A stretch of DNA of 64,000 bases from Propioniciclava sinopodophylli (GTDB lineage Bacteria > Actinomycetota > Actinomycetes > Propionibacteriales > Propionibacteriaceae). The translations under genes were made by a program, and so were the position numbers. How positions within the stretch are numbered: the stretch's first letter is position 1; every line of letters begins with the position of its first letter. The notes below the pieces were generated by a model. The model saw only the letters and a list, made by a program, of their open reading frames with translations. It made no database searches and was not told the DNA's origin. This document shows, one piece after another, positions 25,466-35,176 of the stretch. The stretch is taken from the NCBI RefSeq assembly GCF_004324755.1, contig NZ_SDMQ01000001.1, positions 310,001-374,000 of the forward strand, in the 5' to 3' direction.

Positions 25466-26050
25466 ATGTTCGCGTTGACGATCGACCAGCGAGGTTCGCG
25501 CCGCGGCGAAGACCTCGTGCCGAGGCTCCTCGCCGCGCTGGCCGACGTCCCGGCCGTCCTCCCGTTCGAGCGGACGGTCGGGGACGAGGTCCAGGGTCTG
25601 CTCGACGATGCGGACGCCGTGCTGGCCGCCCTGCTCGTGGTGCTGCGCGACGGGCGCTGGTCGGTCGGGCTCGGCATCGGGTCCGTCGAGCACCCCCTCC
25701 CCGCCTCGGCCCGGGCCGCCCGCGGGCAGGCCCTCCTGGACGCCCGCGCCGCGGTCGAGCGGGCCAAGGACGCCGGCGAGGTCCGCCTGGCCGTGGCGTC
25801 GGCGTCCGACCCCGTGGCGGCACGCGACGTCGAAGCGCTGGCCCGGCTGATCGGCACCCTCGTCCACCGTCGCACCGAGCGGCAGTGGGCCGTGGTGGAC
25901 GCCGTGGACGCCGCCCCCACCCAGCGCGCCGCCGCCGAGGCCCTCGGCGTCACCCCGCAGAACGTGTCACAGGCCCTGGCCGCCTCGGCCATCGCGGTCG
26001 AGCGCGCGGGTTACCCTGTGCTGGTCCGACTGCTGGAGGAGGCGACGTGA
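25466..26050 (+). CDS. SatD-like regulator with C-terminal helix-turn-helix
   Basis: A 194-residue protein. The first part (MFALTIDQRGSRRGEDLVPR, FERTVGDEVQGLL, VGLGIGSVEHP) resembles SatD-family proteins, and residues about 150-190 (TQRAAAEALGVTPQNVSQAL) are a helix-turn-helix. The start is leaderless, with TAGCAT 6 nt upstream. The stop overlaps the GTG of a membrane-protein gene (GTGA), so the two proteins are made together. Regulator plus small membrane protein pairs of this type recur in actinobacteria. The signal and regulon are unknown. Confidence 0.65.
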   Translation: MFALTIDQRGSRRGEDLVPRLLAALADVPAVLPFERTVGDEVQGLLDDADAVLAALLVVLRDGRWSVGLGIGSVEHPLPASARAARGQALLDARAAVERAKDAGEVRLAVASASDPVAARDVEALARLIGTLVHRRTERQWAVVDAVDAAPTQRAAAEALGVTPQNVSQALAASAIAVERAGYPVLVRLLEEAT

Positions 26051-26475
26051 CCGTCTGGCTGTCCGCCCTCGTGGTCGCCGCCGCCCTCGCGCTCTCGGTG
26101 GGGCTGGGTCTGGCCGTGTCCGTCCTCGTGCTGCGCTGGGCACGCGTGCCCGAACTGGTGCTGCCCGAGTACGAGCGGGACGCCTCGGGTCGCCTCGTCC
26201 CGATCCTGTCCACCGCGCCGAAGCCCTCGCGGCCCCTGCTGCGGGGCGGCCTGTGGGTCGGCATCCTCGAACGCCTGGCCATCACCGGCGCGATCATCGC
26301 CCAGCACCCCGAGTTGATCGCCGTGGTTGTGGCGGTCAAGGGCCTGGGCCGCTACCCCGAACTGCAGCAGGCGGGCGGCGCCAGCGAGCGGTTCATCATC
26401 GGCACGCTCGCGTCGTTCACGGTGGCGGTGGCCGTCGGCCTGGCGGCCGGCGCGGTGCTGCCGTTGTTGCCCTGA
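26047..26475 (+). CDS. Conserved small membrane protein paired with the SatD-like regulator
   Basis: A 142-residue protein with an N-terminal span (LSALVVAAALALSVGLGLAV), a cytoplasmic linker, a central conserved segment (GLWVGILERLAITGAIIAQH followed by VVAVKGLGRYPEL) and a C-terminal span (FTVAVAVGLAAGAVLPLLP). The GTG start overlaps the preceding stop codon. I do not recognise a functional family. The strict coupling suggests a two-part module in which the membrane protein signals to, or is controlled by, the regulator. Confidence 0.7.
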   Translation: MTVWLSALVVAAALALSVGLGLAVSVLVLRWARVPELVLPEYERDASGRLVPILSTAPKPSRPLLRGGLWVGILERLAITGAIIAQHPELIAVVVAVKGLGRYPELQQAGGASERFIIGTLASFTVAVAVGLAAGAVLPLLP

Positions 26476-26535
26476 ACCACCGGCGGTTGCCGCCCTGACT
26501 GGGGATTGTGGCTGACCGGGTGATAGAACGGCCGG

Positions 26536-27990
26536 GTGAGCGACCACAACATCGTCCGCGTGGCGGGGACGGACAGGACTTTCCACCGGCTGAAGATCCT
26601 GGTCGTCGTCCTGCTGCCGCTGGCCATGGCCCTGATGGCCGTGTCTGCGGTGAACGTGGCGCTGCCGACCATCGAGTTGGGGCTGGGTGCCACCCCCTCG
26701 GACGTGCAATGGATCCTCTCGGGCTACGCGCTCGCGCTCGGCGTCTCCCTCATCCCCGCCGGCCGCGCCGGTGACGTGCTGGGTCGCGGCAGCTGGTTCG
26801 TCGCCGGCCTGGTGCTGTTCGTGGTCGCCTCGCTCGCGTGCGGTCTCGCGCCCACCCCTCTCCTGCTGAACGTGGCCCGCATCGTGCAGGGTGTGGGCGC
26901 CGGCATCTTTTCCCCGCAGGTCACGGGCATGATCCAGCAGTACTTCACCGGCCAGGGCCGGGCGAAGGCCTTCGCGATGTTCGGGCTGGTCATCTCGGCC
27001 TCGGTCGCCGTGGGCCCCGTGCTCACCGGCGCGATCATCCAGGCGCTCGGCCCCGAGGACGGCTGGCGCTGGGCGTTCTTCATCTACATCCCCATCGGCC
27101 TGCTGGCCCTGGCGCTCGCGCTGGCCTGGTTCCCGTTCGAGACCGAACGCAAGCGCAGGGCTGCACGTGCCGGGGGCGGGCCGGCGTCCGAGCGCCTTGA
27201 CCTCGACCCGCTCGGCACCGTCCTGCTGACGCTCGCGATCCTCGCGCTGATGTACCCCTTCATGGCCCACCAACCGTGGGCGTGGTGGCTGCTGCCGCTG
27301 GCGCCGGTCGTCCTGTGGCTGTGGGTGCGCTGGGAGCGCGGCTACGCCGCCCGCGGCCGCGCGCCGATGGTCGACATGAACCTGTTCGGGTTCCGCTCGT
27401 TCCGCAACGGCATGCTCGTCTCGGGCGTGATGTTCCTCGGCGTGGCCTCCACGTTCGCGGTGCTGGCGCTGTTCCTCCAGAACGGCCTGCACGTGCCCGC
27501 GATCGCGGTGGGCCTCATCGGGCTGCCCAACGCGGTCATCAGTGCGTTCTCCTCGATCTGGTCGGTGAAGTACGTGCTGAGCCACGGCCGCCGCCTCATC
27601 GTCTGGATGCTCGGGCTGATGGTGCTCGGCACGGCCCTGAGCATCGGCGTCGTCCTGCTGCTGCCGTACGGGGTGCCGTGGTGGGCGCTCGGCGCCACGT
27701 TGGCGCTGAACGGGTTCGCCATGGGCGCGATCGGCTCGGCCAACCAGACCCTCTCCCTCCAGGACGTCCCGCACGAGCACGGCGGCACGGCCGGCGGCAT
27801 CAAGCAGACGGTCGAGCGCATCGGCGCGGCCCTGGGCAACGCGATGATCGTCGGCATCTTCTTCGCTTTCGTGTCGACCGGCTATCCCGGCGCGTTCGTC
27901 GCCGCGTACGCCGCGGTCACGGCCTGCGTCATCGCCGCCGCGGCGATCGCGGTGTTCGACGAGCGGCAGCACCACTCGATCAGAAGCTGA
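26536..27990 (+). CDS. DHA2-family MFS drug/proton antiporter
   Basis: A 484-residue inner-membrane transporter with about 14 predicted spans. The first span begins LVVVLLPLAMALMAVSAVNV, motif A appears as PAGRAGDVLGRGSWF, and the antiporter motif C region appears as GLVISASVAVGPVLTGAI. The VNVALPTIELGLGATPSDVQ segment is diagnostic of the EmrB/QacA group. The GTG start is leaderless (TAGAAC 6 nt upstream). Probable substrates are lipophilic cations or antibiotics. No regulator is adjacent, and it converges with azlD. Confidence 0.87.
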   Translation: MSDHNIVRVAGTDRTFHRLKILVVVLLPLAMALMAVSAVNVALPTIELGLGATPSDVQWILSGYALALGVSLIPAGRAGDVLGRGSWFVAGLVLFVVASLACGLAPTPLLLNVARIVQGVGAGIFSPQVTGMIQQYFTGQGRAKAFAMFGLVISASVAVGPVLTGAIIQALGPEDGWRWAFFIYIPIGLLALALALAWFPFETERKRRAARAGGGPASERLDLDPLGTVLLTLAILALMYPFMAHQPWAWWLLPLAPVVLWLWVRWERGYAARGRAPMVDMNLFGFRSFRNGMLVSGVMFLGVASTFAVLALFLQNGLHVPAIAVGLIGLPNAVISAFSSIWSVKYVLSHGRRLIVWMLGLMVLGTALSIGVVLLLPYGVPWWALGATLALNGFAMGAIGSANQTLSLQDVPHEHGGTAGGIKQTVERIGAALGNAMIVGIFFAFVSTGYPGAFVAAYAAVTACVIAAAAIAVFDERQHHSIRS

Positions 27991-28067
27991 AGCCCCGGCC
28001 TTCGCCGCGGATTCCCCGGTCAGGATCACCCGCGGGCGGCCGAGGCCGGATGGAAGAGGCCGCTGGC

Positions 28068-28379
28068 TCAGAACCCCGCCACACGGGCCAGCGCCGCGGC
28101 GATGGCGCCCACGATGACGACCACCAGGTAGGGCGCCTTGAGCCACAGCGCGATCGCGGCCGCCACGAGGGCCGCGACGCGGGCGTCCATCACGACGGCC
28201 GTGCCGGTCACGAACGTGTTGGCGACGACGAGGCTGGTCAGCAGCCCGACCGTCATGCCGGTGCTGACCGTGGCGACCCACGGGCGGTCGAGCACCGAGT
28301 CGGGCACGAGGTAGCCCGCCATCTTCGTGGCGTAGGCGATGCCGCAGGCGATGAGCACCCAGGCCCAGAGCTCGGTCAT
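28068..28379 (-). CDS. azlD: Branched-chain amino acid exporter small subunit AzlD
   Basis: A 103-residue, four-span protein (LWAWVLIACGIAYATKMAGY, STGMTVGLLTSLVVANTFV, AAIALWLKAPYLVVVIVGAI). It is the small partner of AzlC, together forming a BrnFE/AzlCD exporter for branched-chain amino acids or related compounds. Its ATG overlaps the azlC stop (ATGA). In corynebacteria the homologue is controlled by an Lrp protein; none is adjacent here. Confidence 0.85.
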   Translation of the reverse strand: MTELWAWVLIACGIAYATKMAGYLVPDSVLDRPWVATVSTGMTVGLLTSLVVANTFVTGTAVVMDARVAALVAAAIALWLKAPYLVVVIVGAIAAALARVAGF

Positions 28380-29065
28380 GCGCCCCTCCGGTGCTGGGCA
28401 ACGGTAACAGCCGCTGAGACGGCAGCCGCGAGGATGATGGGGATGCCCGGCGGCACGAGCGGAACGGCGACGAGCGTGACGAACGCGGCCGCGATGGCGA
28501 TGGCGTGGGCGTCCCGGTTGGTCAGGCGCGGCCAGAGCAGGCCGAGGAAGGCCGCGACCGCCGCCCCGTCCAGGCCCCAGGCGGCGGGATCGCCGAGCCG
28601 CTCGCCCAGCAGCGCGCCGAGCAAGGTGAAGAGGTTCCAGAGCACCCACACCCCGACGCCCGCGGCCCAGAAGCCGCGGCGGCGCTCGTCGGCGCTGACC
28701 TGGGCGACCGCGGTGGCGGTCGACTCGTCGATGGTGAGGTGGGCCTGCAGCGGGCGGACGGCCCGGCGGGGCCGCAGCAGGGCGTTGATCTGGACGCCGT
28801 ACACCGCATTGCGGAGCCCCAACAGCGAGGCGGCCGTGGCGGCGGCGGCGAGCGATCCTCCGCCGGAGAGGACGCCGATGAAGGCGAACTGCGAGCCGCC
28901 GGTGAACATCAGGGCGCTGAGCGCGACCGCCTGCCAGACCGACAGCCCGGCCGCGACGGCCAGCGCCCCGAAGGAGATGCCGTAGAGGCCGACCGCGACG
29001 GAGATCGACAGCCCCATCCGGACTGCCGGCGTGAGCCGGGCAGTGGTCGGGGCGAGGCTGGTCAC
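28376..29065 (-). CDS. azlC: Branched-chain amino acid exporter large subunit AzlC
   Basis: A 229-residue membrane protein with the AzlC signature near the N-terminus (VGLYGISFGALAVAAGLSVW, SALMFTGGSQFAFIGVL) and LRNAVYGVQI. I choose the GTG at 29065 because a TAGCAT hexamer (29073-29078 on the minus strand) ends exactly 7 nt upstream, predicting a leaderless mRNA; the downstream ATG at 29017 has no ribosome binding site. The gene begins 23 bp beyond a very long hairpin that ends the opp operon. Confidence 0.85.
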   Translation of the reverse strand: MTSLAPTTARLTPAVRMGLSISVAVGLYGISFGALAVAAGLSVWQAVALSALMFTGGSQFAFIGVLSGGGSLAAAATAASLLGLRNAVYGVQINALLRPRRAVRPLQAHLTIDESTATAVAQVSADERRRGFWAAGVGVWVLWNLFTLLGALLGERLGDPAAWGLDGAAVAAFLGLLWPRLTNRDAHAIAIAAAFVTLVAVPLVPPGIPIILAAAVSAAVTVAQHRRGA

Positions 29066-29087
29066 CGGGGTGATGCTAGCCCGCCGG

Positions 29088-29149
29088 TGTGCAGTTCGAG
29101 GCGGCGATCCCATCGCTGGAGCGATGGGATCGCCGCCTCGAACCGCACA
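29088..29149. terminator. Very long hairpin terminating the opp operon
   Basis: Thirty base pairs with a single A-C mismatch close on a tiny loop, 13 bp after the oppF stop and 23 bp before the azlC start. It is far longer than the other terminators in the window and would overlap the azlC -35 region. Confidence 0.65.
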
Positions 29150-29161
29150 CCCACCCGGGTG

Positions 29162-30310
29162 TCAGTCCTCAGGCAGCAGGGTCGTCCCGGGAACGGCGTG
29201 GGGCGCGGGCTCCGGCGCCTCGGTGGGCTCGGTCAGCACCGCCTCGACCGCGTGACGCTGGATCTCGCCTGACGCGATCCCTTCGGCGAAGTGGCACGCC
29301 ACCCGGTGCGACCCGGGCAAGCCCTCGATCGTGACCTGGCGCAGCGCCGGCCGCTCGGTCGAGCACCGGGTCTGCTGCGCCCAGGGGCAACGGGTGTGGA
29401 ACCGGCAGCCCGAGGGCGGGTTCGCCGGCGACGGCAGGTCGCCCGAGAGCAGGATCCGCTCGCGGGTGTCCTCCACCACCGGGTCCGGCACGGGGATGGC
29501 CGACAGCAGCGCCCGCGTGTACGGGTGCAGCGGCATGGCGTACAGGTCGTCGGCCTCCGCCTCCTCGACCAGGGCGCCCAGGTACATCACCCCGATGCGG
29601 TCGGAGATGTGCCGCACCACGGCCAGGTCGTGCGCGATGACGAGGTAGGTGAGCCCGAACTCCTCCTGGAGATCCTGCAGCAGGTTGATGACCTGGGCCT
29701 GCACCGACACGTCCAGCGCCGAGACGGGCTCGTCGGCCACGATCAGCTCCGGGTCCACCGACAGCGCCCGCGCGATGCCGACGCGCTGCCGCTGGCCGCC
29801 GGAGAACTCGTGCGGGTACTTCGACAGGGCCGAGGCGGGCAGGCCGACGGCGTCGAGCAGCTCGACCAGCCGGTCACGCGCCCCCTTCTTGTCGGACGCC
29901 AACCCGTGCGCCTGCATGCCCTCCAGGAGCAGCTGCTCGACGGTCTGGCGCGGGTCCAGGCTGCCCAGCGGGTCCTGGAACACCATCTGCATGTGGCGGC
30001 GCTGGCGGCGCAGGTCCTCGCCCTTGAGTGTGGCCAGGTCGACACCACCCAACGTCACCGACCCCTCGGTGAGCTCCTCCAGCTGCAGCAGCGCGCGCCC
30101 GAAGGTCGACTTGCCACAGCCGGACTCGCCCACCAGCCCGTAGGTCTCCCCGCGCCGGATGGTGAGGTCCATGCCGTCCACGGCGTACACGTGGCCGACC
30201 GTCCGGTCGATGAGCAGGCCGCTCTTGATGGGGAAGTGCACCTTCACCCCCCGCGCGTCGACGAGCACCTCGCCGGGGGCGATCCCGGACGCGTCCACGA
30301 CCTCGGTCAT
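29162..30310 (-). CDS. oppF: Oligopeptide ABC transporter ATP-binding protein OppF
   Basis: A 382-residue ATPase. Walker A is [20 protein letters not shown], the signature motif is [15 protein letters not shown] and Walker B is [13 protein letters not shown]. The C-terminal extension contains the oligopeptide ABC motif with cysteines ([20 protein letters not shown]), characteristic of the OppD/F families and probably binding an iron-sulfur cluster. The ATG at 30310 overlaps the oppD stop. It works as a heterodimer with OppD. Confidence 0.92.
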   Translation of the reverse strand: MTEVVDASGIAPGEVLVDARGVKVHFPIKSGLLIDRTVGHVYAVDGMDLTIRRGETYGLVGESGCGKSTFGRALLQLEELTEGSVTLGGVDLATLKGEDLRRQRRHMQMVFQDPLGSLDPRQTVEQLLLEGMQAHGLASDKKGARDRLVELLDAVGLPASALSKYPHEFSGGQRQRVGIARALSVDPELIVADEPVSALDVSVQAQVINLLQDLQEEFGLTYLVIAHDLAVVRHISDRIGVMYLGALVEEAEADDLYAMPLHPYTRALLSAIPVPDPVVEDTRERILLSGDLPSPANPPSGCRFHTRCPWAQQTRCSTERPALRQVTIEGLPGSHRVACHFAEGIASGEIQRHAVEAVLTEPTEAPEPAPHAVPGTTLLPED

Positions 30311-31335
30311 GCCCGGCCCTCCTCGATGCGTTGGCGGTCGGCGGCGGTCAGCGGGTAGTGGCAGCGCAGCAGCCGCAGCCCGCCGTCGGTTCGCGCCTCT
30401 TCGTCGGGCAGCAGGTCCGGTGCCACCGTGCGACACTTCTCGCCCTCCTGGTGGCAGCGCGGCGCGAACGCGCACGCGTGGTCCCAGGGGATGTTGTCGG
30501 CCACCGACCCGCGGATCGGGAACAGCCGGGCGTCCCGGTCGCCGTCCAGCCGGGGGATCGACCCCAGCAGCCCGCCGGTGTAGGGGTGGCGCGGCTCGGC
30601 GAACAGCGGGTGCCGCTTGGCGCGCTCGACGATGCGCCCGCCGTAGAGCACGTTGACGCCGTCGCACAGGCCGGCGACCACGCCGAGGTCGTGGGTGATC
30701 ATGATCAGCGCCGTGCCCGACTGCTCGACCAGGTCGGTCAACAGCGCGAGGATCTGGGCCTGGATCGTCACGTCCAGCGCGGTGGTCGGCTCGTCGGCGA
30801 TCAGCAGGCGCGGCTCGCAGGCCAGCGCCATGGCGATCAGCGCACGCTGGCGCATGCCGCCCGAGAGCTGGTGCGGGTACTCCTTCAGGCGCCGGGTGGG
30901 GTCGGGAATGCCGACCTTGTCGAGCATCTCGGCCGCCTGCCTGGCCGCCACCGCCCGGTTCTCGCCGCGGTGCCGCGTGATCACCTCGGAGACCTGCACC
31001 CCGATCGGGACGACCGGGTTCAGCGACGACAGCGGGTCCTGGAAGATCATCGCCAGTTCCGCGCCGCGCTTGTCGCGCATGGCGGCGTCCGGCAGGGTCA
31101 ACAGCTCGGTGCCGGCGAAGCGGACCGACCCCGTCACCTGGTTGCCGCGTCGGGCGAGCAGCCGCATGATCGCCAGCGACGTCACCGACTTGCCGCAGCC
31201 GGACTCGCCCACCAGCCCGACGACCTCGCCGGGAGCGACGTTGAACGTGACCTTGTCGACGGCCGTGAACGGCTCTTGGCCTTGGCGGGTGAACCGCACC
31301 GAAAGGTCGTCGACCTCGAGCAGGGGCGTGCTCAT
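30307..31335 (-). CDS. oppD: Oligopeptide ABC transporter ATP-binding protein OppD
   Basis: A 342-residue ATPase with Walker [21 protein letters not shown], signature [15 protein letters not shown], Walker [14 protein letters not shown] and a cysteine-containing C-terminal motif ([14 protein letters not shown]). The ATG at 31335 follows an AGGAGG site located in the short gap after oppC. It pairs with OppF to power peptide import. Confidence 0.92.
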   Translation of the reverse strand: MSTPLLEVDDLSVRFTRQGQEPFTAVDKVTFNVAPGEVVGLVGESGCGKSVTSLAIMRLLARRGNQVTGSVRFAGTELLTLPDAAMRDKRGAELAMIFQDPLSSLNPVVPIGVQVSEVITRHRGENRAVAARQAAEMLDKVGIPDPTRRLKEYPHQLSGGMRQRALIAMALACEPRLLIADEPTTALDVTIQAQILALLTDLVEQSGTALIMITHDLGVVAGLCDGVNVLYGGRIVERAKRHPLFAEPRHPYTGGLLGSIPRLDGDRDARLFPIRGSVADNIPWDHACAFAPRCHQEGEKCRTVAPDLLPDEEARTDGGLRLLRCHYPLTAADRQRIEEGRA

Positions 31336-31339
31336 CGCC

Positions 31340-32374
31340 TCACCTCCTGGACTTCGGGTCGAGCGACTCGCGCAATGACTCACCGACGAGGGTGAAGCCG
31401 AGCGCCACCACGATGATGCACAGGGCCGGGTAGACGGCCAGGTGCGGGTGGGAGTCGAAGTACGGTTGGGCGTTGCCGAGCATCTGGCCCCACTCCGGCG
31501 AGCGGTCGTCGGGGTTGCCCAGGCCGAGGAACGACAGGGCGGCCGCGTCGATGATCGCCGTGGCCAGCACCAGGGTGGCCTGGACGATCACGGGCCCCAT
31601 CGCGTTGGGCAACATGTGCCGGAATACGATGGGCCCCTTCCGGACGCCCAGGGCCCGGGCCGCCAGCACGTGGTCGGAGTGGCGTTGCGCCAGCATCGAG
31701 CCGCGCAGGAGCCGCGCGAACACGGGGACCTGCACGATCGCGATGGCGAGGATGACGGTCCACTGAGACGGCGAGCGGAACATCGCCGCGATGGAGAAGG
31801 CCATCAGCAGCGACGGGATCGACAGCAGCACGTCGACCACGCGCATGACCACGGAGTCGACCCAGCCGCCGAACGCCCCGGCGAGCGTGCCCAGGGTCAT
31901 GCCGCCGAGCAGGCCGCCGAGCGTGGCCAGAACGCCGACGAGCAACGTCTGGCGCGCGCCCACCATCAGGCGCGACAGCACGTCACGGCCCTGGTAGTCG
32001 GCGCCGAGCGGGTGGCCCGGCTGGGGGCCGGGCACGGGGTTGGTCTGGCGGTTCACCTGGTCGATCAGGACGCGGGTGGCCGGGTCGTGTGGCGCGATGA
32101 GCGGCGCGACGACGGCCAGGACGATGAACAGCACCACGATGGCGGCCCCGAAGAGGAATACCCAGTCACGGCGCAGGCGGCGCCAGGCCGACATCCACAG
32201 GCTGACGCCCTCACCGGACGCCACGCGCCCGGCGTCGCTGACGGCGGTGGCCACGCCACCGCCCGCCGAACCGCCCGAGGAACCGGACGGCGCCGCGGTC
32301 GAGGCCAGCGCGTCGAGGCGTGCCTTCTTGTGCGACGGGGTGCCCGGCATCGGGCGACGAGGAGAATCGGTCAT
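31340..32374 (-). CDS. oppC: Oligopeptide ABC transporter permease OppC
   Basis: A 344-residue permease. A long cytoplasmic N-terminal tail (about 70 residues) precedes the first span (WVFLFGAAIVVLFIVLAVVA). The periplasmic segment GHPLGADYQGRDVLSRLMVG is the hallmark of OppC/DppC, and the EAA-like coupling loop is ARALGVRKGPIVFRHMLPNA. Six spans are expected. It lies 4 bp from oppD and 9 bp from oppB. Confidence 0.92.
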   Translation of the reverse strand: MTDSPRRPMPGTPSHKKARLDALASTAAPSGSSGGSAGGGVATAVSDAGRVASGEGVSLWMSAWRRLRRDWVFLFGAAIVVLFIVLAVVAPLIAPHDPATRVLIDQVNRQTNPVPGPQPGHPLGADYQGRDVLSRLMVGARQTLLVGVLATLGGLLGGMTLGTLAGAFGGWVDSVVMRVVDVLLSIPSLLMAFSIAAMFRSPSQWTVILAIAIVQVPVFARLLRGSMLAQRHSDHVLAARALGVRKGPIVFRHMLPNAMGPVIVQATLVLATAIIDAAALSFLGLGNPDDRSPEWGQMLGNAQPYFDSHPHLAVYPALCIIVVALGFTLVGESLRESLDPKSRR

Positions 32375-32383
32375 GTCAGCCCC

Positions 32384-33394
32384 TTACCGCACCCGGACGC
32401 GCGGGTCGATGGCCGCGTACGCGATGTCGACGACCATGTTGACGAGGATGTAGATGAGGGCGGCCATCATGATCAGCACCTGCAGCACCGCGTAGTCGCG
32501 GGTCTCGAAGCCGTAGGCCAGCGCGTGCCCGACGCCCCGGAAGGTGAACACGCGCTCGGTCAGGACGGCGCCCGCGAGCAGCGCGCCGGTCTGCAGGCCG
32601 ATGGTGGTCACGACGGGGATAAGCGCGTTGCGCAGCACGTGCCGCCCGCGGATCGTCGCGGCGCGCAGGCCCTTGGCCTGGGCGGTGCGGACGTAGTCCT
32701 CGTCCAGCACCTCGAGCACCGAGGCGCGCGTGATGCGCAGGATCACCGCGAACGGGATCGAGCTGAGGGCCACGGCGGGCAGGATCAGGTGGCGCAGGGC
32801 GTCCCAGGCAGCGTCCCACTCGCGGGTCAGCAGTCCGTCGAGCACGTACATGCCGGTGATGTGGGTGGCGTTGATGCCGACGCTCTGGCGTCCGGAAGGC
32901 GGCAGGACGCCGAGCTGAATCGCGAACACGTACTTCAGCGCGAACGCCAGGAAGAACACGGGGACCGCGATGCCGACCAGCGAGAAGAGTACCGACCCGG
33001 TGTCGAGGAAGGTGCCGCGGTGGCGGGCGGCGAGGTAGCCCAGCGGGATGCCGAGCAGGATCGCCAGGGTCAGGGCGAAGAAGCTGAGCTCGATGGTCGC
33101 CGGGAACCTGGACAGGAAGATCTCGAGCGCGTCGCGTCCGGGCAGGACGCCGGTGGAGACCCCGAACTGGCCCTGCGCGGCCCGCTCGAGGAAGCGCAGG
33201 TACTGGATGAAGATCGGCTGGTCGAGGCCGAGCGCCTGCTCCAGTGCGGCGCGGTCCTCGGGGGTGCTGCGCTCGCCGAGGAGCGCGGACACGGGGCCGC
33301 CCGGCAGCGAGCGCAGCCAGGCGAACAAGAGGAGGGACAGGACGAAGAGGGTCACGATGGCTTGGAGGAGCCGCCGGACGATGTATCTGCTCAC
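32384..33394 (-). CDS. oppB: Oligopeptide ABC transporter permease OppB
   Basis: A 336-residue six-span permease starting MSRYIVRRLLQAIVTLFVLS, the usual OppB/DppB N-terminus. The coupling loop reads EVLDEDYVRTAQAKGLRAAT followed by RNALIPVVT. It is separated from oppA by 69 bp containing a strong hairpin, which probably lowers read-through so that the binding protein is made in excess. Confidence 0.92.
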   Translation of the reverse strand: MSRYIVRRLLQAIVTLFVLSLLLFAWLRSLPGGPVSALLGERSTPEDRAALEQALGLDQPIFIQYLRFLERAAQGQFGVSTGVLPGRDALEIFLSRFPATIELSFFALTLAILLGIPLGYLAARHRGTFLDTGSVLFSLVGIAVPVFFLAFALKYVFAIQLGVLPPSGRQSVGINATHITGMYVLDGLLTREWDAAWDALRHLILPAVALSSIPFAVILRITRASVLEVLDEDYVRTAQAKGLRAATIRGRHVLRNALIPVVTTIGLQTGALLAGAVLTERVFTFRGVGHALAYGFETRDYAVLQVLIMMAALIYILVNMVVDIAYAAIDPRVRVR

Positions 33395-33424
33395 AGGCTC
33401 ACCAGGAGGAGGAGGAGGCGAGGG

Positions 33425-33458
33425 CGGGGGCCGTGGGTGCGTGCACCCACGGCCCCCG
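33425..33458 (-). terminator. Intra-operon hairpin between oppA and oppB
   Basis: A perfect 16-bp stem (CGGGGGCCGTGGGTGC and its complement) with a 2-nt centre starts 6 bp after the oppA stop. Such elements commonly attenuate or stabilise the substrate-binding-protein message in ABC operons. Confidence 0.7.
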
Positions 33459-33463
33459 GGACC

Positions 33464-35176
33464 TCACTCGGTGATCGTGACCGTGGAGAAGTCCTCCGCG
33501 GCCAGCGGGCTGGTCACCAGACCGTTCACGCCGGCGGCCACGACGATGGCCGGCGGGCTGTGGGAGATCGGGAGACCGGGCAGGTACTCCTCGGCGATCT
33601 TCTTGTTCAGGTCGGAGACCATCTGGTCGCGCTTGGCGGCGTCCGGCTCGGAGTCGGCGGCCACCAGGGCGTCGGTCAGCTCCTGCGCAAACGGGTAGTT
33701 CTTCGTCGCGAAGGCGTTGTCCTGCTTGGTGAAGAAGGTGCCGATGAAGTTGTCGGCCGAGTCGTAGTCACCGGTCCAGCCCAGCAGGAAGGCCGGGGCC
33801 TCACCCTGCTCGGTGCCGTCGAGGTAGCCACCGGTCCAGGGCTTGGCGACCGGGTTGATGGTGACACCCACGGCCTCCCAGTCGGAGCGGATGGCCTCGT
33901 AGATGGACGCCGGGTCCGGCATGTACGGACGGGTCACCTCGGTGGGCTGCCAGAACTCGAGGGTCAGGTCGGAGTGACCGGCCTCGGCCAGGAGGGCCTT
34001 GGCCTTCTCGGGGTCGTGCGGGTACGGCTGCAGCGAGGTGTTGTAGCCGGACACGGCCTTCGGGAAGAACTGGCTCGCGGCCTCGGCGCCCTCGGGCAGC
34101 TGCGACTGGACGAGCTGGTCACGGTTGATCGCGTAGGACAGGGCCTGGCGGACGCGGACGTCCTTGAGGGCCTCGTTCTTGGTGGCGTTCAGGCCGACGT
34201 AGAGGATGTTGAACGCGGGGCGGATCTCCACCTTCGCGCCGCCGTCCTCGAGTGCCTTCCAGTCAACCGGGTTGGGCAGGTCGTAGCCGTGGATCGTGCC
34301 GGCCTGCAGCTCCTGGCGGCGGGTCGACTCGTCGGGGATCGTGCGGATGACCATCTTGGCCACGCCCGCCTTGGTGCCCCAGTAGTCCTCGTTGCGGTTC
34401 AGCGTGACCTCGCCTGCGGCGTCGTCGTATCCGCCGAAGGTGAACGCGCCGGTACCGGTCGGGTGCTCGAGGGCGTAGGCCGGGTAGGTGAAGCCGCTGC
34501 CCTGCGCCTGGACATTGTTGGCGTCGTACTTCTCGTGCGCCGTCGGGCTCTGGATGGCGTACGCGCCGTGGGCGAGGATGTCGGGGAACTTCGAGGTGAC
34601 GCGGGTGACCTTGACCGTGGCGGTCATGCCGTCGGCGGTGCAGGACTCGAACAGCGAGTCCTTGTCGGTCTGGTCGGCGAAGCCACCGAAGTTGTTGTTC
34701 CAGTAGTAGGTCACCGCGGAGCTCTGGGCGGCGCCGGTCTGGTTGTACCAGCGGTCGAAGTTCGCGCACACCGCCGCGGCGTCGAGGTCGGTGCCGTCGT
34801 GGAACGTGACGCCCTCGCGGATCTTGAACGTCCAGGTGAGGCCGTCCTCGGAGCCCTCGTAGGACTCCGCGAGCCCGGGGCCCGTCTTCGCCTCGCCGGG
34901 GAGGAAGTCGAGCAGCTGCTCGTAGATCTGGCGGGTGACGCGGAACGTCTCACCGTCGGAGGCGTAGAAGGGGTCGAACAGCTTGGGGGCGCCAGCGGCG
35001 CCGAAGATGAAGGTGGCGTCGGCATTGGCGTTGCCAGAGTCGGACCGGGCGGCCGTGGCACCCGTCGTACCTTGCGGTGCCGACGTCGTCGGGGTCCGCT
35101 GCGACTCCGCGCAGGCGGACAGGCCGACTGCGAGGGCCAGCGCGCCAGCGACGGCGACCAGCTTGCGGTTGGGCAT
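33464..35176 (-). CDS. oppA: Oligopeptide-binding lipoprotein OppA
   Basis: A 570-residue SBP_bac_5 protein. The signal peptide ends in a lipobox (AVGLSACAES, cysteine at residue 22), so it is anchored to the outer face of the membrane. Conserved family segments include YEGSEDGLTWTFKIREGVTF and VRQALSYAINRDQLVQ. It is first in the oppABCDF operon, with a good ribosome binding site upstream, and defines the specificity, probably for di- or oligopeptides. Confidence 0.9.
   Translation of the reverse strand: MPNRKLVAVAGALALAVGLSACAESQRTPTTSAPQGTTGATAARSDSGNANADATFIFGAAGAPKLFDPFYASDGETFRVTRQIYEQLLDFLPGEAKTGPGLAESYEGSEDGLTWTFKIREGVTFHDGTDLDAAAVCANFDRWYNQTGAAQSSAVTYYWNNNFGGFADQTDKDSLFESCTADGMTATVKVTRVTSKFPDILAHGAYAIQSPTAHEKYDANNVQAQGSGFTYPAYALEHPTGTGAFTFGGYDDAAGEVTLNRNEDYWGTKAGVAKMVIRTIPDESTRRQELQAGTIHGYDLPNPVDWKALEDGGAKVEIRPAFNILYVGLNATKNEALKDVRVRQALSYAINRDQLVQSQLPEGAEAASQFFPKAVSGYNTSLQPYPHDPEKAKALLAEAGHSDLTLEFWQPTEVTRPYMPDPASIYEAIRSDWEAVGVTINPVAKPWTGGYLDGTEQGEAPAFLLGWTGDYDSADNFIGTFFTKQDNAFATKNYPFAQELTDALVAADSEPDAAKRDQMVSDLNKKIAEEYLPGLPISHSPPAIVVAAGVNGLVTSPLAAEDFSTVTITE

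Noticed and set aside
27995-28049. Hairpin between the MFS gene and azlD
   Set aside because: The outer arms CCGGCCTTCG and CGAGGCCGG have mismatches and a loop of nearly 40 nt; not convincing as a terminator.
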